Shown here: positions 1 through 10,289 of the stretch, in pieces
How positions within the stretch are numbered: position 1 is the stretch's first letter
How the letters are laid out: each line of letters begins with the position of its first letter
Origin: Galeruca laticollis
Taxonomy: Eukaryota; Arthropoda; Insecta; Coleoptera; Chrysomelidae
DNA length: 64,000 nt
Direction of reading: 5' to 3'
NCBI GenBank assembly: GCA_963921935.1
Contig: OY998176.1
Location: forward strand, 137,714,299-137,778,298
Notes under the pieces: model-generated
The model's input: only the letters and a program-made list of their open reading frames with translations
What the model was told of the DNA's origin: nothing
The model's database searches: none
Made by a program: the position numbers and the translations under genes

Positions 1-1433
1 GTGCGTACTCGCTCACATAATATTATCACCCAACTTCCAGGACCGAAGGGAATTGCAAGACAAGCTGATTCAGAATATGATTGCATAAAGTTATATTTAG
101 ATGATGAAATTATTCGCATAATAACTACATGCTCGAACACGTACATCACAATTCAGAAATCAAAGTTCATCAGAGACAGAGATGCAAGACTTACGGACGA
201 AATGGAAATCAGAGCACTAATTAGAATAATCTTCTTGATTGGAGCCCTCAGGTGCAACAGACAGAATATATGCCAACTTTGGGATAACTCAAAGGGTAGT
301 GGTATCGAAGCCTGCTACTTGTCCATGAGCGTCAAAAGATTTCGGTTTCTCATGCATGCTATAAGAATTGATGATATTCGTGATAGAGAAAATATTCTAG
401 AAAAATTCATTTTCAACTTCAAGAAATACTATTCTCCAGGTGAATATTTGACTGTGGACGAAAATCTTCCAGCATTCCGTGGTAATTGTCCGTTTCGACA
501 ATACATACCAAGCAAGTCTGCAAAAGTATGTAATTAAAATATTTGCTCTAGTTGGTTCTAAAACTGCTTACACATCTAATTTGGAAGTGTACTGTGGGAA
601 GCAATCAGATGGACCGTACTGTGTTGATATTTCTGCCAAAGAAATCGTCATGACATTAGTCAAGCCAGTAGAGGGAACACGCCGTGATATCTCTGGCGAT
701 AATTGATTGTCCAGTATTGATCTTTTCAGAAAAAAATAACATATGTAGGAACACTCAGAAAAAAATGGAACCGATATTCCTAAGGAGTTCCTACCCTGCA
801 AAGAGAGAAAGCCAAACACCTCTATTTTTGGATTCCAGAAAAATATGACTCTTGTCTCTTACTGCCCGAATAAAAATAAAACAGTTTTGGTAGTGTCATC
901 TTTACATAACGATGATAATATCGATGAAATGACTGGCGAGCAGCAAAAACCTGAAATGATAACGTTCTACAACAGAACAAAGGTAGGAGTTGATTTCTTA
1001 GATCAGTTGTGCGCCAATTACAACATCAGCCGCAACTGTAGACGTTGGCCTTTAGTGATTTTTCACGACTTGCTGAATATTGCAGCAATAAATGCAGCTT
1101 GTATTCATTCCGCAAATTAAGGATATCGAAGAATAGAAGGAAGAGAGTTCCTAGAAAAAATTGCATGGCATCTTATCAAACCCCAAATAGAACGAAGAAC
1201 CCTAATTGAAACCTTACCAAAGGAGCTGAGAAGACGATGACGTGACCTTCTTGGAATTGAAGAATTCAAACCATCACTTCCAAAACCATCAGGTACCATG
1301 GGAATATGCAATCTTTGTGGAAGAGCCCGAAACAAAACTTCAAGACGCAGCTGTGCGATATTTCACAACTGGGTGTGTCCTCAACATTGCCATGATGTCT
1401 GCGTTGATTGCCGCCATGAATAAACTTTGTTTA
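1..1433 (+). pseudogene. piggyBac-type transposase, broken (N-terminus outside window)
   Basis: This is a DDD transposase of the piggyBac family, which cuts and pastes DNA at TTAA sites. Translation of 1-537 shows the family's conserved block VDENLPAFRG...CPFRQYIPSK, containing the first catalytic Asp. The protein continues in another frame at about 530-705 (IKIFALVGSKTAY) and again at 845-1,120 (the KVGVDFLDQL and RRWPLVIFH motifs). The end, 1,291-1,433, encodes a cysteine-rich domain (CNLCGRA...CPQHC...CVDC) typical of the piggyBac C-terminus. An extra base near 527, an in-frame TGA near 704-706 and further shifts interrupt the frame, so the copy is dead. The track is continuous in homology, which argues for a single decayed gene. 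Confidence 0.9.
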
Positions 1434-1761
1434 TAAATATATACCTATCATTTATTCAGTGTAATATATTCACGTTTTCCACCGTAAATTTTGATTGCAT
1501 GAAGCAATTTTTACCAAGTGCGAATTATTTCTCGAAGAATTACAAAGTTCATTGACACGTGTTATTTGCCACAAATAAATAAAATAATTGAACACAAATT
1601 TATAAGTTTTCAATGAGGATGGATGAAAGTGTTAGTAAAAACACATTAAAGTTACAAAACATGACAAAGAGTTAAAAATACGTCATATTTTGATGGGATC
1701 ACTATTGTGATCCGCGCAACTGCTCCCGTTCTTCGCAACCACGCGCCCACTGAAGGGTTAA
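1434..1761 (+). mobile_element. piggyBac 3' untranslated region and right terminus with TTAA
   Basis: The stretch after the transposase ends in GAAGGG immediately followed by TTAA at 1,758-1,761. This is the expected right boundary of a piggyBac element (terminal GGG abutting TTAA). About 60 bp inside the end is an imperfect palindrome GGATCACtattGTGATCC (about 1,695-1,712), a plausible subterminal inverted repeat. The left end lies outside the window, so the other TTAA cannot be checked. Confidence 0.7.
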
Positions 1762-1905
1762 GTGTCTTCTAATTTCCAATTCTTCTAGGAAGTCCAGTTC
1801 TTGTTTTTAACACAAATATGTAGTACTTCTAGTTCTGTGTTAGGTGTCAATGAATGATTTGTGTCAAGTAGGAAATCCTGTTCATGTTTCTTATCACAAA
1901 TGTAA
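1762..1905 (-). mobile_element. Penelope-like element (family 2) C-terminal fragment, minus orientation
   Basis: On the minus strand this encodes a broken version of the C-terminal tail of the family 2 Penelope endonuclease protein (LLDTNHSLTPNTELEVLHIC). A stop and a shift follow. The same tail is present at 58,440-58,680. It lies head to head with the fragment that begins near 1,906. Confidence 0.7.
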
Positions 1906-2400
1906 TTTTATTAGGGAAATCAATACAATTGAACAAATAGCAACATCCAACGGTTATTCATCACATATGATAAATGAATAAATTGATAAAAAAGAGGAAA
2001 AAGTGACATTAAAATTAATATTTCCTGTACAAACTAACGAAATAAAAAATTATAAAACCATCACATATGCAGGTAATATTTCAAAGATAATATCTTCAGC
2101 AACAAATACAACAACTTTTTTTAAAACAGAAAGTAATGTGAGTACAAAATTGTTAAATGTAAAAACAAAAATATTCCCAATAAGGATGTCTGGTATATAT
2201 AAACTTAAATGTCCAGAATGTAACGCTGTCTATTTGGGTCAAACCCAAATTTTGAGATCAGATACAGTGAACATTTACGAGCATATGAATTAAATCAACC
2301 AGATGAGTTCCACTACGCAAAACATCTACTTGACACCAAACCTTCATTGGCACCTAACACAGAACTAGAAGTGCTACATATTTGTCATAAGAAAAAAAAA
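1906..2400 (+). pseudogene. Penelope-like element (family 2): linker plus GIY-YIG endonuclease, broken
   Basis: The plus strand encodes a stretch with the PLE linker (EINTIEQIATSNGY) followed by GIYKLKCPECNAVYLGQT, the GIY-YIG nuclease signature found downstream of the reverse transcriptase in Penelope-like elements. The frame is broken just after LGQT, where the expected Arg/Glu-His region (RSDTVNIYEHMN) is shifted, and the copy ends in LEVLHICHKKKKL at the (TA)n tract. No RT domain is present, so this is a 5'- and 3'-truncated copy. Confidence 0.75.
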
Positions 2401-2416
2401 CTAAATAATATTATTT

Positions 2417-2417
<1 letters not shown>

Positions 2418-2497
<80 letters not shown>
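2418..2497. repeat. (TA)n microsatellite
   Basis: About 80 bp of uninterrupted TA. It abuts the (ATG)n tail of the minus-strand RTE on its right and a PLE fragment on its left. Confidence 0.98.
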
Positions 2498-2499
<2 letters not shown>

Positions 2500-3971
2500 T
2501 CATCATCATCATCATATGCAGCTCATTCAACCATTTTGTTATGGTGTAGCCTCCCATTACATATTTATATATTCCACTTCCATGTGGGCCCATTGTTGTC
2601 TATTGCTAGCTATGCGGCCCCAAGTTGATCCTGCGAGTTTCTTTATGTCGTAGTCCCATCTTAAGTTGGGGCTTCTTTTTAGTCTTTTCACGCCTCGGGG
2701 ATACCATTGCGTTATCTTTGTGGTCCATCTATCGTCTGTCCTTCTAGCGAGATGCCCCGCCCATTGCCACTTTAGGGATCTGATTCTATTTATGACATCT
2801 ATCACTTGGGTCTTTTGTCTGATCCAATCAAGCCTTTTTCTATCTCTCCTTGTTATTCCAAGCATGCATCGTTCCATAGACCTCTGCGTTACCTGGAGTT
2901 TTCTAATGATATCAGTTTACAGGGTCCAGGTTTCACAGCCGTATGTTAATACTGGTAGTACGCACTGATCAAACGCTTTCTTTTTCAAACGGAGTGACAT
3001 TCTAGACTTGAAGATGATAGAGTTCTGGCCAAATGTTCTCCATGCTAATTTGATTCTTCTGTTTATTTCTGGAAGTAGAGAGCCTGATATGTGTATTAGT
3101 TGACCCAGGTATATGTATTCCTAGACTATTTCCAGGGCAGTGTCATTAATTGTTATTTCTTGTGCGTTTATCAGTTCGTTATACATTATCTTGGTCTTAC
3201 TCAGATTTATTTCAAGGCCTACTTCGTTGCTTGCTGCATTCAATTCATTTATTTGTTGTTGCATTTCGCCAGGGTTACTCGCTATCAGGATGATGTCATC
3301 AGCGAATCTTAGATGGTTCAAGTATTCTCCATCTATATTCAGACCTGTGTTGTTCCAGCCCAGTTTTCTGAAGATGCTTTCTAGTGTTGCTGTAAATAAC
3401 TTTGGTGATATTGCGTCTCCTTGTCTAACTCCTCTGCTGGTGGGGAATTCTGGTGTGCCCTCATATACCTTAACTCTCGCTTTGGCTTCCCTATATATAT
3501 TTGCTAGGGTCTCAATATATGGCTTGTCGAACCCTTGTTCTGTTAGGGCATTTATTACTGCTCTGGGATATATAGAGTCGAATGCTTTCTCAAAGTCGAT
3601 GAAGGCTAGTGCTAGTGGTTGGTTGTATTCTTTGGTTCGACTGATGGTATGGATGTGATCTATTGTACTGAAGCCTTTGCGGAATCCAGCCTGTTCTCGT
3701 GGTTGGGCCGAGTCTAGTGTATTTTGTATTCTGTTGTGAATGATCTTTGTGAATACCTTGTACGTCACTGGTAGTAGACTTATTGGTCTGTAGTTCTTAA
3801 TCTCTTCTATGCTGCCTTTCTTGTGGATCAACACTATAAGGGCGCTGTTCCACTCTTTAGGTATGCTCCTGGACATCAGACAGATCGTGTATAGTTTGGC
3901 AAGGTACTTCCATGTTTTAGCTCCTGCATGTTTGAGTATTTCGGTCGTGATGCCGTCATTTCCCGCTGCTT

Positions 3972-3975
<4 letters not shown>
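2498..3975 (-). pseudogene. RTE-clade non-LTR retrotransposon, 5'-truncated; reverse transcriptase to C-terminus
   Basis: On the minus strand the sequence from 3,975 down to about 3,121 encodes an RTE reverse transcriptase with its motifs in order: GNDGITTEILK, YRPISLLPVTYK, QAGFRKGFSTIDHI, IDFEKAFDSI, GVRQGDAISPKLF and FADDIILIA. After a TAG at about 3,121 the homology continues through VLPVLTYGCETWTL to the characteristic RTE C-terminus LKWQWAGHLARRTDDRW (2,557-2,877). The 3' end is an (ATG)n tail at 2,498-2,515, as expected for RTE. The endonuclease half is missing because the copy is 5'-truncated at a (TA)n tract at 3,976. Internal stops make it inactive. Confidence 0.92.

Positions 3976-4035
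<60 letters not shown>
3976..4035. repeat. (TA)n microsatellite
   Basis: About 60 bp of TA between the truncated 5' end of the RTE and the small inverted-repeat element at 4,031-4,216. Confidence 0.98.
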
Positions 4036-4038
<3 letters not shown>

Positions 4039-4216
4039 CAAAAGGTGATGATTGTCAGGTATGCGGTCAGTATAAGAAATAAAACTATATTCTCGTTCTC
4101 AATATTTCGCTATTGTTCAATAGCATCATCAGGAGACAAGATGTTAAGAGTCAGTAAAAGTTGATGTACACCACATTAAGGTACTAACTAGACAATCATC
4201 ACCTTTTGCTTATATA
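4031..4216. mobile_element. Short element with perfect 26-bp terminal inverted repeats
   Basis: The left end (4,031-4,056, TATATAAGCAAAAGGTGATG then ATTGTC) is repeated perfectly inverted at 4,191-4,216. There is no coding sequence inside. The minus strand contains a hammerhead-like core (4,105-4,132). Downstream of it the sequence AGTTTTATTTCTTATACTGAC resembles the 3' end of the family 1 Penelope element (AGTTTTATTCCTAACAGTCAG near 21,050-21,075). It could be a MITE inserted at TA, or a non-autonomous Penelope derivative. Resemblance to the PLE end favours the second, perfect inverted repeats the first. Confidence 0.7.
4105..4132 (-). ncRNA. Hammerhead-ribozyme-like core motif
   Basis: Read on the minus strand this is CTGATGA, one T, the hairpin GCTATTGAACAATAGC (6-7 bp), then GAAA. 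These are the two invariant hammerhead boxes around stem II. The extra T after CTGATGA is not canonical. A short stem III (TATT/AATA) can be drawn downstream, but stem I is weak, so self-cleavage is not assured. Confidence 0.5.
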
Positions 4217-4272
4217 AATAGTACGGTCGATAATTACCACAGAATAATCATTTGTTTTGATTTTCTGATTTA

Positions 4273-4276
<4 letters not shown>
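4217..4276. other. Short unassigned spacer
   Basis: About 60 bp of non-repetitive AT-rich sequence between the small inverted-repeat element and the next (TA)n tract. It is the only non-TA, non-element junction in the chain from 2,418 to 45,385. Confidence 0.6.
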
Positions 4277-4338
<62 letters not shown>

Positions 4339-4340
4339 AT
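4277..4340. repeat. (TA)n microsatellite (left flank of gypsy element A)
   Basis: TA tract with one TATTATA interruption. The minus-strand 3' LTR of element A begins directly after it. Confidence 0.97.
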
Positions 4341-5852
4341 GCAAGGTTATTTAATAATATTTGCCCCACGTTCGGGTGACAAATTATTGTTTATATTTAA
4401 ACTCTCCTATTTTTTGCCACTTCGCAATTTGGGTTTAAGAAATATACTATTGTGAAAATACCTTTACCTCTAAATATAACCTATAAAATTTTTAATGACA
4501 GCATTTGTCAAATTAATATGCCCGGCTAAATGAATATTAAATTTTATATTATGAAAGATAAATCAATACAACACCAATCAACTCACTCTTTTCTCAGGGA
4601 CGGATCAAAGATTACAACTAATAATTCAAATTTGTAAATTTCCAAATAATTTTCTGAATTACGAATCACACTATTCAAATCTACAGTAACTGTTTATCCA
4701 ATACACTCTAAGACAATTTGAATTATCCTATGACATATATGAATTAACTGTCAGGAGATTAACTAAATGTCACTTATTATACTAAATTTTCTATAGTATA
4801 AAGATTATCAAATATAATAAAAATGAATATGAAAAGAGAGCCAAAGAGATTTGGAATTCAAATTTATATAATATATTATCCAAATAACACTTACAAAAAT
4901 TAAAACTCTTCGAAAATACCATAAACGCATAAACAAAGATAGAATTTTCTATCAAACCTTAATATTAAAAACAATCTATATTAGAAATTTCCGATCTAAA
5001 TAATTCAACTGAAAGTTCAAAATGTCTAAACTTATACTTGATATCTGTCAATGTAAAATACGTAAACTTTCTTGTATTTGTCTGTTCCCAAAATTGTCTG
5101 CACTTGACGTAGAATTTTATATAAGTAACGTTACTATAATTTAATCATAAGATGCATCTATTCTCGAAATAATTTTGATCAAAGGCCTATTAATTCTCGA
5201 GAATAATAAATAATATGGACTGGACTTACCAAACTGGATACTAGAAGATCTCGTACGTATTCTAAAACGTATTTTTAGAATTTCCGGAACAAACGTTTCC
5301 AAATCAATAATTTAGAAAACGCGAAAAACACTTGCACTTTAGCGGTAATTCTTTGTGAATAGTACACGCACTGGCTTTACAAAAGGCAAGATATGTTGAA
5401 CTGATAACGATTATATAAATTCCCTAATATTCAAAATTAAATTTGAGACAACTCTTATTATGATGTTGTCTCATGGGGATTTCAAATTCAACTCAATAAA
5501 ATGTTTAAATAAATAATTCTCCTCTCTTTTGGTTACCAAGAATTCTTTTTTTTTTTAAAAATACAAATTCACGTTTTTATATACCAAGAGAGATTTTCAT
5601 TATTTTATTTATAAGTGTCATTTGCTAATAGAGACATCTGTATTGTGGTTTTTCAAATCGTTGTAAAATCTATCTGTCATTAAATCTATTCTGCAGTAAT
5701 GTCATATTAAATTGAAATGTCAAATTTTATTAGTATATTGAACCTTTCAAGTTATTGATAATACAGTGTGTATTACTAGTATTACATCTAAATATGCATA
5801 TTTTCTTTATTTCAATGTTTTCTTTAGAATTTAGATAAAGGATTTGTATTAA
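4341..5852 (-). repeat. Element A 3' LTR
   Basis: Direct repeat of 8,722-10,250. The minus-strand polypurine tract AGGGGGA (5,853-5,859) lies immediately upstream of its start. The LTR itself contains a tRNA-Lys-like motif (TGTCACCCGAACGTGGGGC on the minus strand) close to its 3' end, present in both LTR copies. No coding sequence is seen in it. Confidence 0.85.
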
Positions 5853-5859
5853 ATCCCCC
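5853..5859 (-). other. Polypurine tract of element A
   Basis: Minus-strand AGGGGGA directly before the 3' LTR, the usual plus-strand primer for LTR element reverse transcription. Confidence 0.65.
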
Positions 5860-6240
5860 TAATAAAAGAATGATAAATCGATTCCTGTATATAATTATAA
5901 TCTCTCAAAAGTGCAAAATATAATACTAATTCTTAGTAACATAGTAATATCTTTCAAATAATTATCAATATATCGCAAAATTATCTTGAATCAAATTAAA
6001 CTATTATTCCTAATTCCCATAAAACTTCTTAAATCTACTATATCTATTAAAATTTCACTCAACGTACTGTTATTGTTATACTAAAATTCCCTATATACAT
6101 GTTGATAATTTCTTCTATGATCTGTAATATTTCCAACTCACTTTTATTCTATTCCGCCTAAACAACTTACATGGAACTGGATATGATTTTACTTTAACAT
6201 TTCTCAGTATTCTTCTCCTTTATTATATCCATATTTTCAT
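5860..6240. other. Non-coding interior of element A
   Basis: AT-rich interior sequence between the last recognisable pol remnant and the polypurine tract. No reading frame or motif was recognised. Confidence 0.5.
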
Positions 6241-6912
6241 TGAACAACCCTTAGTTCCTGCAAAATTCTTCTCTCATACGTCTTCAATAATTCATTTATA
6301 ACTTCATAATAGTCTTCATTAAAATCTGTCCAATTACCATTACTTTTCACATCTTCTATTTATTCTATCTCACACTCATAATAGTTAGCCAGTCTAATTT
6401 CTTTTTCAATCAATCCTTCATATTTCATCATCAAACTCTTCACTTTCTCTTCATATTCCTTATTTCCACTCATTTACTCCAATTGTACCATAATTCCATT
6501 CCTCTTTATATTCCATAACTTCCTATTATCCTCTTCAATTGCCAATACTTCCATATTTACCTCCTCAAATTCAATTATTTTTCCATTTAATTCTATATAT
6601 CTATCCAAAATCAAGTATTTCCTTATATTTCATCAATTCATCAATAACTATGTCTGTTTCTAACTTCTTCATCGACTATACTTACATATCAACTTCTTTT
6701 TCATCCTTTAATTCAATCTTTTGTATCATATATTTGCTTAGTTCATATAACTTCCGTCCGTTTGTTCTTATAAATGTAATTATTTCATCCTGTCCATCTA
6801 TTTTGTTGCTCAATTTCATTTCTATTTCCATTATCATATCTTCTATCAAAGTTTCTAAAATCTCTTCTATTCTCACAATACTTGTTGTCATAAATTTTAT
6901 CTCCATTTCCAT
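6240..6912 (-). pseudogene. Element A pol remnant: decayed protease and start of RT
   Basis: The minus-strand frame at 6,912-6,682 contains IRTNGRKLYELSKYMIQKIEL, which lines up with the retropepsin region of element B (IGANERKLYETTKTIMTNLEL). Near 6,470-6,360 the minus strand reads EYEEKVKSLMMKYEGLIEKE, matching the pre-RT segment of B (EYKQRVYELLDSHEKLFNEE). Everything downstream (RT core, RNase H, integrase) is missing. The catalytic DTG is not visible. This shows A descends from a complete gag-pol element. Confidence 0.6.
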
Positions 6913-7153
6913 ATATTCGTTTTTTTATTTCTGTAACTTCTATTTTCATTTCCATAATTCATATCAACATGTCTATCATTTCTTCTATTATCAATCCATG
7001 TTTATATAATTTCCATTTAAATATGTTTTTAAATAGTACTTGTTAATCATAAACCTTTTATTTACATATCGTTTTTATATCCATTCTTTACCATGTACAT
7101 TTCCTTTCCGTTTTCTAGATTTCGTTCCCATAATCCTGTCATATAATTCAATT

Positions 7154-7408
7154 TCATTTTCTTTTCCTAAACTTCGTCTTATTCTCTTCTCTTATTGTTT
7201 GATTCTCTATGAAGTTCTGTAATTCGATTGAATTTTCCACTATGTCCTTTTTAATTTTGTTGTCCCATATCTCATCAATTTCTCCGAATAAATTCATCAA
7301 AATTTGCGTTTCCAATTCCTTCAAATTATTGTTTCTTCTTTTCATTATTTTATTTCCCATAATATTCTCACTTCCTATCATTTCATTTTTGATTGTCCTA
7401 TTAAACAT
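7154..7408 (-). pseudogene. Element A: displaced C-terminal part of Gag (truncated capsid)
   Basis: Minus-strand frame reading LKELETQILMNLFGEIDEIW, then a Lys-rich end REENKTKFRKRK and a stop. It is related to the last 90 residues of the element D Gag (FETQILLDLLEGINEIW ... REEHQKKVRKR) and, more distantly, to the start of the element B capsid (VEIKLIIRSILQGHALLW). It is out of frame with the upstream coiled-coil part, so a frameshift near 7,410-7,430 split the original gene. Confidence 0.65.
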
Positions 7409-7419
7409 TCTTAGATCAA

Positions 7420-8655
7420 TTATCCTATATATCTGCTAAGTTTTACTCTCATTTCGAAATTTTCTGCATAAATTCTTCTTTCTATATATTGTCTTATGGT
7501 TTCATCTATTTCTTCCTTAGTTTCTTGTAGTATCTTATTCATTTCCTCTAACTCCCAATTAAGTTTTATCCCCCTATTATAATTATTATTTCTTTTATCA
7601 TATATCACGATTTGTTCTTCGGTATTACCATCTAAGTCTTTTATTTTCCAATAAATATTTTCTTCATAAATTTGCATCACTTCTTCACTTCCTAAATTCT
7701 GTAAATTAATGTCTACCATTGCATATTTGGTTTGTCTTTGTACTTTTATAGCCTGTATCTCTTCAATTTCCTTCTCAACTTCTTGAATCTGTATTAAACT
7801 TTGTATTTTTATAAGTCGTATTTCTCCAGTTATATTCTTACTTTGTTTGTTTAGTTTCACTTGAATTGCTCCAGATACATTTTCTTCTAGGCATCTATCT
7901 AATTCTTGTACTTCATCTATCTGTTTTTCTCTAACTCCATTTTCTTGGTCTGTTTTCAAATTCTTATTTTGTTCTACCATATCTACTCTCCTATCGGCCA
8001 TTTGTTCACTCAATTGCTCGTTTTCATCTCTAATTTTCTTTATTTCATTTGAGGTTTCCATGTTTACTTCTTCTATTTTCTTTTCCAGTCTGTTTATGTT
8101 CCTGGTGATATTGTTAATGTCCCCCTTAATCTCCTCCTTCATCGTATCAATCTTGTCATTTAAGTATCCACTCATATTATTCATATCTTCACGCATACTA
8201 ATCATATTCTCATCTTGTATGTCCATTTTTCCATTTAAATCTTCACTCATATTATTCATATTTCCATTCATGTTGTTCATATTCTCCTCTTGTTTATCCA
8301 TCTTTCCATTCATGTTGTTCATATTCTCCTCTTGTTTATCGATCTTTCCATTCATATTATTCATACCCCCCCTAATATTATTCATATCTCCCTTCATACT
8401 ATTCACATCCCCCAATAATTGTCGCATCATTTCCATCATCTGATAATCTCTACTTGTTCTTCCTTGCGCTTCTTCTCTTCTATCCTCCTGTTCTGCTGCT
8501 TCTCCCGTCAAAACTTCTTCTGATTGTTCCCTTCCTTGTTCCAAGTACTGCACCTGAAAATCACCCATACTATGTCTTGTTTCTTCTCTTTGTTCCTCAG
8601 ATCCACTTTCAACTCCTACATGTTTACCATCCCTTAACGTCATTCTCCTTTCCAT
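7420..8655 (-). CDS. gag: Element A Gag: long coiled-coil protein
   Basis: A 411-residue frame that starts MERRMTLRDGKHVG, closely like the Gag starts of elements B (MENRKMMLRDGKQVG) and D (MEKKMMLRDGKQVG), which fixes the start codon. An acidic N-terminal stretch (residues 15-70) is followed by about 250 residues of heptad-rich coiled coil. Residues about 100-135 hold repeats of the 14-residue unit NMNGKMDKQEENMN. The capsid domain is displaced into another frame (7,154-7,408), and no zinc knuckle is visible. Presumably it forms the particle core; whether it functions alone is unknown. Confidence 0.75.
   Translation of the reverse strand: MERRMTLRDGKHVGVESGSEEQREETRHSMGDFQVQYLEQGREQSEEVLTGEAAEQEDRREEAQGRTSRDYQMMEMMRQLLGDVNSMKGDMNNIRGGMNNMNGKIDKQEENMNNMNGKMDKQEENMNNMNGNMNNMSEDLNGKMDIQDENMISMREDMNNMSGYLNDKIDTMKEEIKGDINNITRNINRLEKKIEEVNMETSNEIKKIRDENEQLSEQMADRRVDMVEQNKNLKTDQENGVREKQIDEVQELDRCLEENVSGAIQVKLNKQSKNITGEIRLIKIQSLIQIQEVEKEIEEIQAIKVQRQTKYAMVDINLQNLGSEEVMQIYEENIYWKIKDLDGNTEEQIVIYDKRNNNYNRGIKLNWELEEMNKILQETKEEIDETIRQYIERRIYAENFEMRVKLSRYIG
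8262..8345 (-). repeat. 42-bp tandem repeat within gag of element A
   Basis: Two near-identical 42-bp units with a partial third, encoding the 14-residue coiled-coil unit NMNGKMDKQEENMN. Elements B and D lack it, so it is an expansion specific to A. Confidence 0.8.
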
Positions 8656-8701
8656 GATCGATACTTAATTTTTGTATGTAATAATAGTGACGAATCTATT
8701 T

Positions 8702-8721
8702 TTGCCCCACGTTGAGCGCCA
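8702..8721 (-). other. Primer-binding site of element A (tRNA-Lys type)
   Basis: The minus strand just inside the 5' LTR reads TGGCGCTCAACGTGGGGCAA, one mismatch from TGGCGCCCAACGTGGGGC, the site complementary to the 3' end of tRNA-Lys1,2. Confidence 0.7.
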
Positions 8722-10249
8722 AATTATAATATATTATATGCAATGTTCTTTAATAATATTTGCCCCACGTTCGGGTGACAAATTATTGTATATTACTAAA
8801 CTCTCCTATTTTTTGCCACTTCGCAATTTGGGTTTAAGAAATATACTATTGTGAAAATACCTTTACCTCTGAATATAACCTATAAAATTTTTAATGACAG
8901 CATTTGTCAAATTAATATGCCCGGCTAAATAAATATTAAATTTTATATTATGAAAGATAAATCAATACAACACCAATCAACTCACTCTTTTCTCAGGGAG
9001 GGATCAAAGATTTCTACTAATAATTCAAATTTGTAAATTTCCAAATAATTTTCTAAATTACGAATCACACTATTCAAATCTACAGTAACTGTTTATCAAA
9101 TACACTATAAGACAATTTAAATTATCCTATGACATATATGAATTTACTGTCAGGAGATTAACTAACTGTCACTTATTATACTAAATTTTCTAAAGTATAA
9201 AAATTATCAAATATAATTAAAATGAATATGAAAAGAGTGCCAAAGAGATTTGGAATTCAAATTTATATGATATATTATCCAAATAACACTTACAAAAATT
9301 AAAACTCTTCAAAAATATCAAAAACGCATAAACAAAGATAAAATTTTCTATCAAACCTTGATATTAAAAACAATCTATATTAGAAATTTCAGATCTAAAT
9401 AATTCAACTGAAAGTTCAAAATGTCTAAATTTATACTTGATATCTGTCAATGTAAAATACGTAAACTTTCTTGTAAATTGTCTGTTCCCAAAATTGTCTG
9501 CACTTGACGTAGAATTTTATATAAGTAACGCTACTATAATTAAATCATAAGATACATCTATTTTCGAAATAATTTTGATCAAAGGCCAATCAATTCTCAA
9601 GAATAATATATAATATGGACTGGACTCACCAAACTAGATACTAGAAGATGTCGTACGTATTCTAAAACGTTTTTTAGAATTTCCGGATCAAACGTTTCCA
9701 AATCAATAATTTAGAAAACGCGAAAAACACTTGCACTTTAGCGGTAATTCTTTGTGAATAGTACTCGCACTGGCTTTACAAAAGGCAAGATATGTTGAAC
9801 TGATAACGATTATATAAATTCCCTAATATTCAAAATTAAATTTGAGACAACTCTTATTATGATGTTGTCTCATGGGGATTTCAAATTCAACTCATTAAAA
9901 TATTTAAATGAATAATTCTCCTCTCCTTTGGTTACCAAGAATTCTTTTTTTTTAAAAAATACAAATTTACGTTTTTATATACCAAGAGAGATTTTCATTA
10001 TTTTATTTATAAGTGCCATTTGCTAATAGTGACATCTGTATTGTGGTTTTTCAAATCGTTTTAAAATCTATCTTTCATTAAGTCAATTCTACAGTAATGT
10101 CATATGAAATTGAAATGTCAAATTTTATTAGTATATTGAACCTTTCAATTTATTGATAATACAGTGTGTATTACTAGTATTACATCTAAATATGCATATT
10201 TTCTTTATTTCAATGTTTTCTATAGAATTTAGATGGAGGATATGTATCA

Positions 10250-10250
<1 letters not shown>
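8722..10250 (-). repeat. Element A 5' LTR
   Basis: Direct repeat of 4,341-5,852. In minus orientation it starts at the (TA)n edge (10,250) and ends next to the primer-binding site. It contains the same internal tRNA-Lys-like motif near 8,760-8,780. Confidence 0.85.

Positions 10251-10251
<1 letters not shown>

Positions 10252-10286
<35 letters not shown>
10252..10286. repeat. (TA)n microsatellite between elements A and B
   Basis: About 35 bp of TA is all that separates the 5' LTR of A from the 5' LTR of B. Confidence 0.97.

Positions 10287-10287
<1 letters not shown>

Positions 10288-10289
<2 letters not shown>

Larger units (their letters stand above)
4341..10250 (-). mobile_element. Gypsy-type LTR retrotransposon A (minus strand, internally deleted)
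   Basis: Two direct repeats of about 1.5 kb (4,341-5,852 and 8,722-10,250) flank a 2.9-kb interior. In minus orientation the order is 5' LTR, primer-binding site, coiled-coil gag, a decayed protease/RT remnant, polypurine tract and 3' LTR. No complete pol is left. The LTRs differ by several substitutions and small indels per few hundred bases by eye, so this is the oldest of the four gypsy elements here. Both outer ends abut (TA)n, so the target duplication cannot be resolved. Confidence 0.88.

Noticed and set aside
2347..2628. Open frames made largely of Ile-Tyr repeats over (TA)n tracts (also at 3,121-4,048, 35,220-35,423 and 45,196-45,405)
   Set aside because: They are translations of TA microsatellites and have no protein-coding support.
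6539..7009. Plus-strand hydrophobic frames across 6,539-8,657 and minus-strand ones across 12,486-14,471
   Set aside because: They are antisense shadows of the purine-rich gag genes of elements A and B. The Phe/Ile/Ser-rich composition is the complement of Glu/Lys/Asn codons.
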